From: Pachyseris speciosa | Taxonomy: Eukaryota; Cnidaria; Anthozoa; Scleractinia; Pachyseridae | Direction: 5' to 3' | Length of the DNA stretch: 64,000 nt | NCBI GenBank assembly: GCA_016490735.1 | Contig: JAEMWC010000238.1 | Coordinates: 760,001 to 824,000, forward strand | In this document: piece after piece, positions 30,642 through 41,024 of the stretch | How positions within the stretch are numbered: the stretch's first letter is position 1 | Layout: the number at the start of each line of letters is the position of its first letter | Notes under the pieces: model-generated | Database searches by the model: none | The model's input: only the letters and a program-made list of their open reading frames with translations | What the model was told of the DNA's origin: nothing | Translations under genes and position numbers: made by a program

Positions 30642-30935
30642 AACGCTGATGTCTGTGGAACCACCAAGTACGTCATTTCCGGTGTAATCTGAGTGTTTGA
30701 CCGAGCGCAAGATGGCGACACTCAAAATCGGTCAAATGCAAACTTTTTCAGGCCAGAAAAATCTTACAGGGAGAAGGTTTCGGGCGTTTCAAACCGGGTT
30801 TTGGTTTAATAAGGATATGAACAAACATATAAACGAAACTTGTTTTTTATTTCATAGGCACTTTAAGTTTTAAGTTTAATAATAATTTGTCATGCGAATA
30901 CAACTAAGTTGATACAAAACAAAAGAATATATATA

Positions 30936-31045
30936 TGCTATTCACCGGCCAGGAGGTCCTGATAGGTCTTGAGTACGGCCCGAGGCCGCAGGCTGAGGGC
31001 CGTACTCAGTTTTTCCCTATACGGACCGACCTAGGCCGGTGAATA
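30936..31045. repeat. Short palindromic GC-rich repeat
   Basis: CTATTCACCGGCC on the left and GGCCGGTGAATAAC on the right form an inverted pair around a core with GTACGGCCC and GGGCCGTACTC. It may be a terminus of the adjacent Crypton-like element or a separate MITE. Confidence 0.5.
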
Positions 31046-31414
31046 ACATATTTATTTTTTCCTCACCGTCCTTAGGAAAAAGTAGTGATAGGGAAGAAAT
31101 GGGGAAACAGAAGGTTGCTGACAAAAGGCGACCAGGTTCTGAGGAAATGGTGTGGATAAGTAGCGTGTAGCAACTGTTAGCACTTGTTTTTTTTTTTTAA
31201 TCTTTGTTATCGACAATTTAGAAATTACAGTTGACAGACGTTTTTTAAAAGAAAAAAGCGAAAGCTGTGGAAATGCCAATCAGCTGTCAAACTTCAAAAT
31301 AATAGTACATTTTGACTGACAAGTGATCAAAAACGCGAGCACAGAAGATGAAAAATATCGCTATGAATTGTCGCTAACACGACGAAAATTGCATCGTAAA
31401 CGATTGAAATGTGT

Positions 31415-32878
31415 TCAACCGAGCTCGGAAACTTTGTTTGCATCATCCGAGCGTTCACCACTGCTGCAAGGTGCACTGTTGAAAGAAAAATTAAAAGTGC
31501 ATCCTTTGATATTAGAACCAGCGAAAAGACCGGGAATGGACTCCTCGCCAAATGAAGGGTGGCTTTCTTCTCTCTGTTTGAATGGCTGCCACGATTTGCC
31601 TGCTGAAGTAACTGGTGCTACTTTGGACGAAAGCTGTGTTGTTTTTCCGCCGCTGCTCAATACCAAGGACATTTCGCGCTGGTGGTCATCCGAGGCGGTT
31701 TTGTAAGAATCTAAGCTCTTTAGATTCTTATGTCCACTGAGTTGTGCAACGTAAATTGCTGGAACCTCCGCATCCATCAGCCTGGAAATGCAAGTCTTTC
31801 GCACTGAGTGATTTGTTAAATTCCCGGGAAGACCTGCATTCTCCGCCGCCTTCGTCAAAAATTCTCCAATCTTGTTTTTCCCTAGAGGACTTCGCATGTA
31901 CCATATCTGGTCTTGAGACTTTCTCTTTTGCTTTATTGCCAGGAAGAAAGGCGAGTCGGAATTCTTCATTTCTTCGGGACGATGACTGGCGAACTTCAAG
32001 TACAGACGAACTGGACAGCGTTCGTTCTTGGTAGCGTGAGCTTTGGGGTTAAAAGCTCTGCTGTTGCCATCTCCCTGCCGAGTTTTTGACCCTCGTTCAG
32101 CTTTCCCCACAAGGACGTCATTACCAGTGACAGGATCATTTTCCAGCCCAATATCGCCCCATTTAAGTCTCCGACTCTCGTCTCGTGCTCTAAACCCGAA
32201 GTGCGAAGAAAGCACCCACCAGACCGTGCGCTGAAGAACTTCAGGGTCGCCCTCTCCAAACTGGCCCGTCTTCTTCAGCTTTGGTCAACTCGCGAGCAGC
32301 TTGCGGACGATTTCCCTTTGCGTTGTTGACGACTAGGTCTCGTTTACGAGCCGTAAGAACCTCCCTGGACTTTGCAAATTCTTGATCTTTCATGATATTT
32401 ACGTTGGAGCTGTAGTCATTGAGGTAGCGCTGAATACTTCTTTGTAACGATGTTAGCGTAACAGGTTCGTACACTCCGCCATCTTTTTTTCCGAACATCC
32501 ATAAAAAATCTGCAAAGCAGAATGTTCAGCTCTTTTGGAGGAATGTTTTCCAAGTCTCGTGTCTCTCCAAACGAGGAACAGAATCTTCGCCAAATGTTCA
32601 AATCATACGTTGTCTTCTTCTTAGTGTTTTCTGGTCGCAGTGAATAGAGTAGTAAAATTCACTTTCACTGTGTACACTCTCGTCTGAATCCATTTTTACA
32701 CTTTTTCTTCATACAACTTGATTTTTCTCACATCATCAGTTTGTAAATAAATGCTGTTTCGATTTTTCCAACCTTTGTTTTCAATAGCCGCAATGGCGAC
32801 AGCGAGGGAAAATTCCGGACTGGATTTCCCGTCCGGATGGGAAAAAGCTGGACCGGCTAAGAGCGCATTATTAGCCAA
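31415..32878 (-). pseudogene. Crypton-like tyrosine recombinase (DUF3504-type), broken
   Basis: Successive minus-strand pieces in changing frames give one protein. An N-terminal SYQTDDVRKIKL-like start lies near 32750. ENIPPKELNILLCRFFMDVRK follows (~32500), then PVTLTSLQRSIQRYL and LTARKRDLV. The catalytic domain is in 31415-32215: FRARDES (Arg), NHSVRKTCI (H-x-x-R) and LSGHKNLKSLDSY (H and Tyr). The R...HxxR...H...Y set is the tyrosine recombinase signature. The N-terminal region matches the domain shared by Cryptons and their domesticated derivatives (ZMYM/KCTD1/QRICH1 relatives). At least three frame changes make it a pseudogene. Confidence 0.7.
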
Positions 32879-33519
32879 TCAGATTCAAGGATTTAGGATT
32901 CCGGCCCGCTGAGATGCTTCAGAAAAAAATAATATCTAATATTACACATTCTAAAAACTAAGAGGTGAAATTTAAACGTGGCCCAAAGTAAAACCTAATC
33001 AAATTAAATCGAATACTTGTCTCTTACAAGTCACCCCTGATTTGAGATTGACACTAAAAATGAAGTAAAATTGAAATACAATCCAAAGCCAACCTAATTA
33101 AATTACATACTTGTCACTCACAAGCTACATCTGATTTAAAATTGACACAAATAATGTAATAGATAGGACTTAAAACTGTTTAAAGAAGGTGTATGCATGA
33201 TGTTCGATGGAATACCATTCCAGTCTGTTATGTAGCGATTATAAAAAGAAAAGCTGAAGGCCATATATATATTCAGCCAGGTCAAGCCTAGAATCGAGCA
33301 ACTTCGCATGGCTTTATTTGGGCCTGTTTAATTTGTGTCCAAAACAATTGAGCAGCAGCAGGCAAAAGGAAGAGTTTTCCGATAGCAAACGTTTGCCAAA
33401 AAAAAGACAGACTTTCTTGAGTTCTAACTACTTTCAGATGAAAGCGTAAAGGAATTCAAAGCGGATCAAAAAAAAACACTACAAGCGAACAAAGTACGAT
33501 GCGAGTGTTTGCTCAAACA
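32879..33519. other. No gene seen
   Basis: AT-rich. A ~120 bp unit with CTTGTC(T/A)CTTACAAGT..CACC and TGATTT..ATTGACAC motifs is present twice (about 33015 and 33110). No coding sequence recognised. Confidence 0.4.
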
Positions 33520-34707
33520 AGGAGAAGGTGGAGAAATTAAACAAGACTAGCTAGTAATAAAAATAGCTTGTACTGATTAAGCTAAAAAATTGGTATTTAT
33601 TTTGACATAAATGCCCCTAGGAAAGAAAATAAAGGGTACAAACTGATCGTTTACAGCAGTCAACAGAAATTGACCGCGGTTCAACAGACCGACAAACATA
33701 TTACAAGAAAATAAAGCACAATACGAATAATATTTCTTCTTTACCTCACTTTCCAGTGTCGTAGAGGTTTCTATCACTTGAAAATACGTAAGCTTCAGCA
33801 AAGTAAAAACAAGCATGCAAAAATAGCAAACGGTTTGTCCAAAGAAAGAGCTTCCCACAGAGTTTGAGCTACTCGTTCTTCCCATTAATGCCGGTGAACT
33901 GTTAAGTGACTTTTCTTGGTGGATGCAAGATGACGCAGTAAAGTGAAAGCCCTTGAAGCGTTGAATTATACTGTTTTCAACCGCACAATCGATCCAAGTT
34001 TGAAGCTTTTCCTGAGAAAAATCTTTCCCTCTTCCTTTCATCACTTGAAAATTCACCTTCAAGAGTATCTTTTGACCAGTTCTTGATTTTTATGCTTTTT
34101 ACGCGAATTTAAAGACAAACTTCGATCGAAGAAGATGAAGTTGCTTTGCTCAAAATGAAGAAACCAACTGAAAGTGAAATTAGGGACCGACCATTTAACT
34201 CTTGAGGGGGGGGACGGGTGATTTCTGGTCAGCAAGAATTTTTTTCTCGCAACATGGTGGGCAGGATATTTTTTCACTTTGTGCTGTAATTTTTTTCTAT
34301 TACATTTGTGCTGCATGCAATTTTTTCTTCCGAAAAGCGCTTGCAGGAAATTTTTTCTCCAAATCACCCACCCCCCTCAAGAGTTAAATGGTCGGCTCCT
34401 TACGAGCCGCAGAAAGCGCGCGAAAAATTAAGCCTTGATTTGGTTTAGGGGTCCCACACCTGGCTTGAGCCTGCGATCAAATCGAAAGCCAGTACCTGGT
34501 CAGCAGTCAACTTCGTAAAAAACACCTGACCTCGATGAGGTCTTAACTTGAGCCCGCGATATGGTCGCGTGACACTGGTCAGCGGATACCTTGTTTTGAC
34601 AGGTGTCAATTGGCTATAAGATGGATGTCCAGTAACAAAGATGTACGCTGTAAACTAGCTGGTCAGCTGGGCCAGGTGGAGTATGGCCGCCATGTTGGAT
34701 TATTATG

Positions 34708-34740
<33 letters not shown>

Positions 34741-34875
34741 CTCCACCGTCGTCGTCGTCGTCCGTCCCCACGAGCAATACCGCTAGCCGTTTTTACCATA
34801 AGAAAAGCAATTGACAGGTTTCTATAGGTATGGTGCTCCTCTTGGTGGCCCTTCGGGCTGCCGAAGCTCCGCTAT
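33520..34875. repeat. Dispersed repeat copy B (Helitron-like)
   Basis: Same family and orientation as copy A at 1-2185, including the open minus-strand frames that give similar translations. The terminal hairpin at 34854-34872 is imperfect here and is followed by CTAT, not CTAA. It carries a 217 bp MITE that copy A lacks. Confidence 0.65.
34183..34399. mobile_element. 217 bp MITE with TTA target duplication
   Basis: Ends read inward as GGGACCGACCATTTAACTC and GGAGCCGACCATTTAACTC, with the match continuing TTGAGGGGGG. TTA occurs on both sides (34180-34182 and 34400-34402). Repeat copy A shows the empty site (AAATTACGAGCC at about 1730), with a single TTA. A 3 bp TTA/TWA duplication fits PIF/Harbinger MITEs. 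Confidence 0.8.
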
Positions 34876-35693
34876 TATTAAAAATCTCGGAAATCAGGAA
34901 TTGATGGGACGCGAATCACACCGTGCGCACAAGTAGTATTCATCACAGCTAGTAAAAATCATCTACTTTCAACATGCTCTTACAAGTTTTGAAAGAGTCA
35001 GGTTACGACCTAGAGTCAAAATCTCAGAAATCAGGAATTGATGGGAAGCGCTCTACACCGTGCGCAGAAGTAGCACTCATCACAAGCAAGTAAAAACCAC
35101 TTACTTTGAGCATGATCTTGCATGATCTTCGGGCTGCCGAAGCTCCGCTATTATTAAAAATCTCGGAAATCAGGAATTGATGGGACGCGAATCACACCGT
35201 GCGCACAAGTAGTATTCATCACAGCTAGTAAAAATCATCTACTTTCAACATGCTCTTACAAGTTTGAAAGAGTCAGGTTACGACCTAGAGTCAAAATCTC
35301 AGAAATCAGGAATTGATGGGAAGCGCTCTACACCGTGCGCAGAAGTAGCACTCATCACAAGAAAGTAAAAACCACTTACTTTGAGCATGATCTTGCAAGT
35401 TTTCAGAGTGAAATTAACACCGACACTCAATATCTCGGAAATCAGGAATTGATGGGACGCGCCTCACACCGTGCGCACTAGTAGTACTCATCACAGCTAG
35501 TAAAAACCACCTACTTTGAACATGATCTTACAAGTTTTCTAATAGTGAGATTATCAGCGAGAGTCAAAATCTCGGAAATCAGGGATTGATGGGACGCGCT
35601 CCACACCGTGTGCACAAGTAGTACTCACTTTCAACATGCTCTTACAAGTTTTCAAAGAGTGAGATCAAGAGCGAGAGTCAAAATCTCGAGTAT
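34876..35693. repeat. Satellite (137 bp family) left of Polinton 2, with a ~275 bp duplication
   Basis: About five monomers of the satellite. A block running from the Helitron-like hairpin (34853) to 35127 is repeated almost exactly from about 35128, so hairpin and two monomers were duplicated together. Confidence 0.8.
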
Positions 35694-35805
35694 TATACGG
35701 TGGACTAATTCAATACCACCTCCGCGCAGCATCCCTCCTCGCTTTGCTCGTTGGGGATGCCGCGCTCTCGTGAGTATTGAATTAGTCCACCCTATACTAC
35801 TTGAG
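35694..35805. mobile_element. 112 bp foldback element at the left edge of Polinton 2
   Basis: Left arm AGTATTATACGGTGGACTAA and right arm, inverted, AGTAGTATAGGGTGGACTAA. Pairing continues through TTCAATAC and, less perfectly, GCGC.GCATCCC. The loop is about 18 bases. It either is a MITE or forms the outermost end of Polinton 2. The other end of Polinton 2 lacks it. Confidence 0.6.
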
Positions 35806-35882
35806 CACCCGAGGAGCGAAGCGACGAGGGAACAACTTCCCCACCAAGCAGCAAAACAGAGGGAAGGCAAACACCCATAACA

Positions 35883-36015
35883 TAACAAAAGAAGGGTCAA
35901 TACCGAGAAACAAACGATAAACCAAAACCAACCAAGCACCAGGGGTCACCCTATTAGAGAGAGGGGGGTATGGGGTACGATTGATGGAAGGCACAACAGA
36001 AACAAAGCGGCCGGT
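35883..36015. repeat. Left terminal inverted repeat of Polinton 2
   Basis: Inverted match to 52786-52896. The first F-box-like gene starts inside it at 35984. Confidence 0.7.
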
Positions 36016-36330
36016 GTCAGAAGCCGAGCTTGACCTTGGCGAGCCCCTTGGCCAGCGGTTTCAAAAACTTCCTCCCGAGCTGAGGGAGAAGATTCTTTGG
36101 GAGCGAAAAGCTCTGGGATGGCATGTGGTTAATCAAGTTATTGGTGAAGCCCCTTTGTGTGACAAAAGAGAACGAATTACGAGGATATTAGTTTCAAGTA
36201 AATATAGCCCTTGCAGCTTAAGTGAACTTTGTGGCTTATGTTAAAAAAATGGAGACAAAAATCACTATATGGAACCATCTTGGTTTTGCCCCGAAGACTA
36301 TGAGGAAGACTTTTTGAAATTCTGGTGAAG
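35984..36330 (+). pseudogene. F-box-like protein, copy 1
   Basis: Starts MEGTTETKRPVSEAELDL and carries FQKLPPELREKILWERKALG, an F-box-like first helix, then CDKRER. The frame ends at 36244. A second frame gives a WFCPEDYEEDFLKFW ending similar to the acidic/Trp tail of the other copies. Probably one gene with an indel or an intron. Its ATG lies inside the terminal repeat. Confidence 0.5.
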
Positions 36331-37318
36331 GCCGAAAGGTTTAACCGAGTTCTGAGAGCCTTTAAAATGTTTTTTGTGAAGAGGAAGCCGTTGCGTGACC
36401 TTTTCCTCGAAAACAGGAAGTCATATATTTCCCCCCCCCCCCAGGCCCACGGACAGGCGGAAAAAAAAAACATGGCGGCGAAGCCAACGATATCGTTTAT
36501 GGGCGAGAGAAACGAAACAGAGCAGAATTTCACAAAAATTTACGCTCAGTTAACACACAATAAGCTTTTCTGTGCCCACAGAAGCTGGTGAATCGATGCG
36601 AAGAGTAGAAAGCGAGAAATAACAAGATTTGCTCACAAACCCTCGATCGATCGTAAGATTCAATTTGACAAGAGAAAGCCTTTATTCTCGGCCCGTTTCA
36701 GCTTTACTTGCCTCAGCCATAGCCTCCACAAACTGGTAACTGATTTCTCTCACATCTCTCTGCCAAACGGGCGTAGAAAGTTCAGCGACAACACAGCAAA
36801 TAGCATGGAACAAGACAATCATTTTTGCCTTATGTTAAGCTATAATTACTTAATTTATGATTACATCATTCTGAATGACCCCGAAAGCGCATGCGTATCA
36901 CCCAAAAATGTAATTCGAGAAAAAAGAATCACAAAGAATTACCACAAGCGGGAAAAATCAAAACGTTTTTCGAGTAAATAGGAAGTTGGAATAATATCCG
37001 GTTAGTTAACAAACTCTGGTGAAGTCTAAGGGGGTGATGGTTGGCCACCATCTGAACTCTGTTTGACGACTTGTGCAGATGGTGAATTACGGAGTATAGG
37101 GGGATGTCTTCCAGTGGACAATACCCTTTGGGTGGGCCCGCTCCGGCCCTACTGGTAACAGGGGGTGCTCAGAGATCTCCTCGGAATTCCCCAGTGGCGG
37201 GGAAAAGACCTAGCCGGGGCTAGGCAAGAACAGCAACCGAGCAAGGGTTTTGCCTTTTTCGTGACACGTCACGCAATGTCACGCGTGACAGTAACGCCGC
37301 CCTGTCACGTAATTTTCT
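36331..37318. other. Non-coding spacer in Polinton 2
   Basis: Contains C- and A-homopolymer runs at 36430-36471. A GC-rich stretch at 37020-37230 (GGGTGGGCCCGCTCCGG, then TACTGGTAACAGGGGGTGCT) looks structured but matches nothing I recognise. No convincing gene. Confidence 0.4.
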
Positions 37319-37606
37319 TGGACTCTGTCAACCAACTCCCACCAGAAGAAAAGGAGTACATGAACAAGTGGTTGACCGATGAGCGGTTTTATATTAATAT
37401 CTGCGCTGAGATATATGAATCTCATGGAGCAGATTCACACCCTCCCTCCAGAGGTGCGTGAGAAAATCTGCCGTTTTCACACCCAAAACCAGCTGAATGA
37501 AAGAAAGAGAATGGGGTGGGGCAAGGTGCACAAGGAGCTTTTGGTTCCTTTCTTTCGGTTCATGTTTCCAATTTTTTTCACCGACAGTTGGTCTTTTGAA
37601 GAATAG
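37319..37606 (+). pseudogene. F-box-like fragments, copies 2 and 3
   Basis: Two motif-bearing pieces in different frames: SVNQLPPEEKEYMNKWL (about 37325) and IHTLPPEVREKICRFHTQNQ, followed by RMGWGKVHKEL (37419-37560). The second shares the WG-x-VHKEL segment with copy 4. Downstream Cys clusters are missing, so both look truncated. Confidence 0.45.
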
Positions 37607-37614
37607 TGACCCCT

Positions 37615-38060
37615 TCACAAGTGGACCTGCAAGAAAAGGTCAACCAACTCCCATCAGAGTTGAAAGAAAAAATACTTTTTGAGTTGGTCAAACAGAAAAT
37701 TCATGACCGGAATAAATTGGGGTGGGGTGAAGTGCACAAAGAGCTTGAAGATGACTATTTTTACGACGAAGTATGGGGCCTAAATTTTTGTGAAAAAGAG
37801 CGTCTTTTCACAAAAGTTACAATATGTGATAAACGTTGGCGCTGTTCAAAAATGCATGGTTATTGTTGGGTCTGCTGGCAAAAAAATGCCTGCATAAACT
37901 TGTGGAAGACCCCCTCAATGTTGAAGATATGGCAGGATCCTTCAGAAAGACGAACCGGTGGACACAAACAATATATCACCCCTCTGTGGGGAAGATAAAC
38001 TACAAGTTTTTGATTCACCAAATGCACGATTGGAAAAGAAGGCAAGAGATGATTTAAACG
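37615..38060 (+). pseudogene. F-box-like/Cys-cluster protein, copy 4
   Basis: The most complete plus-strand copy. KVNQLPSELKEKILFELVKQ (F-box-like) is followed by KLGWGEVHKELEDDYFYDE, a middle with several Cys (NFCEKE, ICDKRWRCSKMHGYCWVCWQ), then a basic end in the next frame (YKFLIHQMHDWKRRQEM). The C-x-GYCWxCW block is shared with copy 5. There is no clear ATG at its head; the coding might begin in an upstream exon. Confidence 0.5.
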
Positions 38061-38113
38061 ACTGGATTGTGAGACGCTGGTACGGCTTTTGAACAGTTAC
38101 ACCCCCAATGTAA

Positions 38114-38487
38114 ATGAATCTCTTGGAAGGTGTCAACCAACTCCCACCAGAGTTGAAAGAAAAAAACCTCAATGAGGTCGTGCAGGCAAGAATAGAGGAC
38201 AAAAAAGAGCGGGTTGGGGTGAAGTACATCGTGATTTATTTGTGTATTTCGACGACGCCCCATTTTGTGAAATTGAAAATTGTTACACCTTGGTAGCCAG
38301 CTGTGGCAAATGTTCCACATGCAGACGAAATGGGTGCTGTTGGGCCTGTTGGTTGAAAAACAGGCACCACGTGTTGTGCCAGTGGTACGAAGTTGAGGAT
38401 ATTGAAGAAAAGTGGGTCATGGATTATGTATACCCTTGGATACCGCACCAACGTTCGCACTGTGTTGGATCGTGGTATCCCTTGTAG
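38114..38487 (+). pseudogene. F-box-like/Cys-cluster protein, copy 5
   Basis: Starts MNLLEGVNQLPPELKEKNL. A frame change near 38230 leads into YFDDAPFCEIENCYTLV, then CGKCSTCRRNGCCWACWLKN. The tail is acidic (YEVEDIEEKWVMDYVYPW). The Cys pattern C-x2-C-x2-C-x4-CCW-x-CW could bind zinc. It is frameshifted and so probably inactive. Confidence 0.5.
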
Positions 38488-38559
38488 GTGAATTATGCGC
38501 CCCCCGAAAAACCTTGGAGGAAGCTGTCAAAGAGGAGTTCCGACGGGTGTTAATTCAGC

Positions 38560-38990
38560 TCAAACACCCATACCAAGTTTCTGTTTCGTGTTGATTGCGT
38601 TTCGGGCCAACGCGTGGTTTTCTTTGCTTCCACGGAATCGAGTCAAGAGATTTGACCATTTTTCGGTCGGCAACATGCTTTGACTTTTTTTCGTCCTCTC
38701 CGTACTTCTTCGCGCGAAAACCACAACTGCTGTAATCCAGATCATGCTGCAATGCCACCGCATCAGTGGAGCCGCTGGGTTGTTGAAAAATTTGCAGGAT
38801 TTCTCCCTTTTCTGGATCAAAGGTCAGCCGGCTGGACAGGGGGTTGTAAGGACCGGTATAGTTATGGCCAAAAAGGGTTCAACCTGTTTTTGGGCGCTGG
38901 CAGTTTCCCAATCATCCTATCATGGCGTGGATGTCCACACCCGATCCGTAATAGTTTCGCATCGCTTTTTTGAGAACGTCCATGAACCCG
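38560..38990 (-). pseudogene. Phospholipase A2-domain protein (Polinton 2)
   Basis: Minus-strand frames give YNYTGPYNPLSSRL (calcium loop) and ALQHDLDYSSCGFRAKKYG (catalytic His-Asp), then KHVADRKMVKSLD. The end of the protein and its N-terminus are in other frames. It corresponds to the PLA2 gene of Polinton 1, but with a longer insertion between loop and active site (FDPEKGEILQIFQQPSGSTD) and an extra Cys. Confidence 0.7.
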
Positions 38991-39020
38991 TGGTGGTTGG
39001 GCACGGTTTGGGGAAAGCTT

Positions 39021-39665
39021 TCAAAAACTTGGGGTTGGTGGCGACAACACATCCTGCGAAACGAAACGGGGGTCGACGAAATCCCCAAGGCCAGCGCCGA
39101 CAAGCCCTCTCCCGTAGCCTTTCCATTTTATCCACGAACCATAGCTGCGGGTGCCGCCCTGCTGTTTGTAGCCCGCGTATTGGCGTTTGTTTCGGCCACC
39201 ATTGCGCGCTCTTCCTTCGCCGAAACCTCGGGGCCTTTGAAAAGTTTCGGGTCGAAGACGACATCCCACAGTTTTTTGAAATCGACGAAGGGAAAGGGGG
39301 GGGGGGGGGGCAGGAAGGCCTATTCCGTCCAGGTTGGTTCTGTCGGTTTTGTAACGGATATTGGGGCAAACCTTTGTGGAAAGCTGGTCCAACAGCTCGC
39401 TGCCGACCTTTTACAACACTGGCGTAGCCTTGCGCACCCCGTAGTTGATGGCCTTTTTCGGGAGCTGTGGATTGCGCAACGCCTCAGAAGCGTAAAGGCG
39501 GCCAGCCTCCACCCCCTTTTTCGCGAGATACGGAATCCCGTGCTGTAAAGTGAAGTCGAGCGCAGTGCCCGCAAGGTCAGTCAAAACACCAGCGCCCTCT
39601 GCTCGAGAGGTCTCCGCTAGTTTCCCGGCAAGAAGCTCGTTTTTGTTATACCGCAAACCGCGCAC
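39021..39665 (-). pseudogene. Basic capsid-associated protein, frameshifted
   Basis: From 39665: MRGLRYNKNELLAGKLAET, then a hydrophobic helix (LTDLAGTALDFTLQHGIPYL) and a basic stretch (RNPQLPKKAINYGVRKATP). The next frame gives DQLSTKVCPNIRYKTDRTN. A 15-base G run at about 39296-39310 (Pro-rich on this strand) and a Gly/Arg-rich end with a KWKGYGRG segment follow. The family is seen in Polintons between capsid and PLA2 genes, function unknown. Several frame changes. Confidence 0.45.
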
Positions 39666-39763
39666 ATGGCCTTTGCCATTCTTCGTTTGTTTTTGGTCAT
39701 GACAACCCTTTCAGTCCCAGGCACGTTTGGGGTTTTTGCGTTTGTCTTTCTCGCAATTGAAGT

Positions 39764-40975
39764 TCATGGTATACTCAGGAAATAATTTTTCACAACCCGC
39801 TCGTTGGCCATTGCAGCGTCAACGCTGCGAAGCACATCGGGAGAAAACAACTTGAGAATGTCTTTGTAACTCGTGCCTTTGTTGCGTTCATTAAGGAAAA
39901 GCAGACAATAGTACCCACACCTCACACTTCCGATCCACTGGATTTGGTTGTCGTTGCGAAGAAAAGTTTTATGACACAACTTTCGCATTTCCTTCTCCCA
40001 CTCGTCTGGGGGAGGCAGACCGAAGGAGTCGAAATACTCCATATCCTGCCTTGAAGCAGGGAATTCTTTTCCAGTCCAACAGCAAACCCAATGTGTGCCC
40101 AAACTTCCGAAATCGTCCAGGTTGATAATGCAGGGTGAATGGTGCAGGTGCTTCACCTCTTCCCGAGAGAAGATACCTTTGAGAGGGATGCCGAGACATT
40201 CGCACCAATTCACCAGGTTAACGTTGGAAAGGGGCACGTCTTTAAACTTCTTTTTTTCCCCGCCCGACCATCGGACGTTCCCAATCCTCCCAGCGGCCCC
40301 AGATGGGTGGAGGGCGGATTTGCATTCCCTGCCCCCTGGAGGGGGGAGGAGGTGGAGGCAGGCGTGGGCGAGGGGGCTCGGAGCGGCGCGTCCGGACCTG
40401 CATGCCGCTCCCCAACATTTTTTGGACAAGCTGATTGCAAGGGGAATACCGATGGAAGCCATCATGCCGAGAAACCCGCCGTATTGCGTGGCGCCTCCCC
40501 CACTGACCATGTCCTTACCGAAAAGATATTTTTCAATTGTCTTTTTCTGGTCGGGGGACAACATTTCCGTGAGTTTGAAGAGCTGCACCTCCTGGGGGCC
40601 AAAACCCTTTCCAAAGATTTTTTTCAACAACTTTTCCGCGCCGGAGCTGAGCCCTACGGTTGCCAAAGCCTTGGCGGCAGGGGCGAGCAAAGGCCGGGCC
40701 AGACTGAGCGCGGTGGAAAAATGGTTGCCGCCACTTTGCGCGACAATTTTGCGGATTTCTGTTTTGCTGATTTTCAGATCAGCGCCTTTTTCTTCACCCG
40801 CTGCTTTTCGCATCCGGTTGATTTGAGTGGCGATCAGCAAAAGATCGTCGCCGTGCCCAATTTGTTCCGGTTTGACGCGCAAAGTCACAGCGCTTTTTCG
40901 GAGAACCGCCTGGCGAAGACTGTCTTTTTGACCCACGGTCAGCTCGACTTTGAAGGGGTGATACACCGTCGCCAT
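39764..40975 (-). CDS. pVI-like minor capsid protein fused to adenain-type protease
   Basis: One uninterrupted 403-codon frame. Residues 1-180 resemble a minor capsid protein: MATVYHPFKVELTVGQKDSL, KISKTEIRKIVAQSGG, then a Gly/hydrophobic GGFLGMMASIGIPLAISL. Residues ~185-245 form a Pro/Gly-rich linker. Residues 246-403 are an adenain-like protease with H295 (GTHWVCCW), D316 (EYFDSFG), Q346 and C353 (VRCGYYCLLF), the Q-to-C spacing again seven. In Polinton 1 these are separate. A read-through caused by indels in the linker is as likely as a real polyprotein. Confidence 0.75.
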   Translation of the reverse strand: MATVYHPFKVELTVGQKDSLRQAVLRKSAVTLRVKPEQIGHGDDLLLIATQINRMRKAAGEEKGADLKISKTEIRKIVAQSGGNHFSTALSLARPLLAPAAKALATVGLSSGAEKLLKKIFGKGFGPQEVQLFKLTEMLSPDQKKTIEKYLFGKDMVSGGGATQYGGFLGMMASIGIPLAISLSKKCWGAACRSGRAAPSPLAHACLHLLPPPGGRECKSALHPSGAAGRIGNVRWSGGEKKKFKDVPLSNVNLVNWCECLGIPLKGIFSREEVKHLHHSPCIINLDDFGSLGTHWVCCWTGKEFPASRQDMEYFDSFGLPPPDEWEKEMRKLCHKTFLRNDNQIQWIGSVRCGYYCLLFLNERNKGTSYKDILKLFSPDVLRSVDAAMANERVVKNYFLSIP

Positions 40976-41024
40976 CTTATATCAGAGAAAAGAAATTTTG
41001 CAGAGGCCTCGTTCGGAGAACAAC

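Larger units (their letters stand above)
28790..30862. mobile_element. Kolobok-like DNA transposon, 2.07 kb, TTAA target duplication
   Basis: The ends read inward as AGTGCCTATGAAGTT and AGTGCCTATGAAATA, and both are flanked by TTAA (28786-28789 and 30863-30866). TTAA duplication is used by Kolobok and piggyBac. A THAP domain on the minus strand near the right end favours Kolobok. At the left end a plus-strand acidic ORF begins at 29090. No full transposase core was found, so the copy is internally deleted or decayed. Confidence 0.7.

Noticed and set aside
38744..39548. Plus-strand ORFs of 227 and 192 codons
   Set aside because: Antisense to the basic capsid-associated and PLA2 genes; composition is that of the reverse strand.
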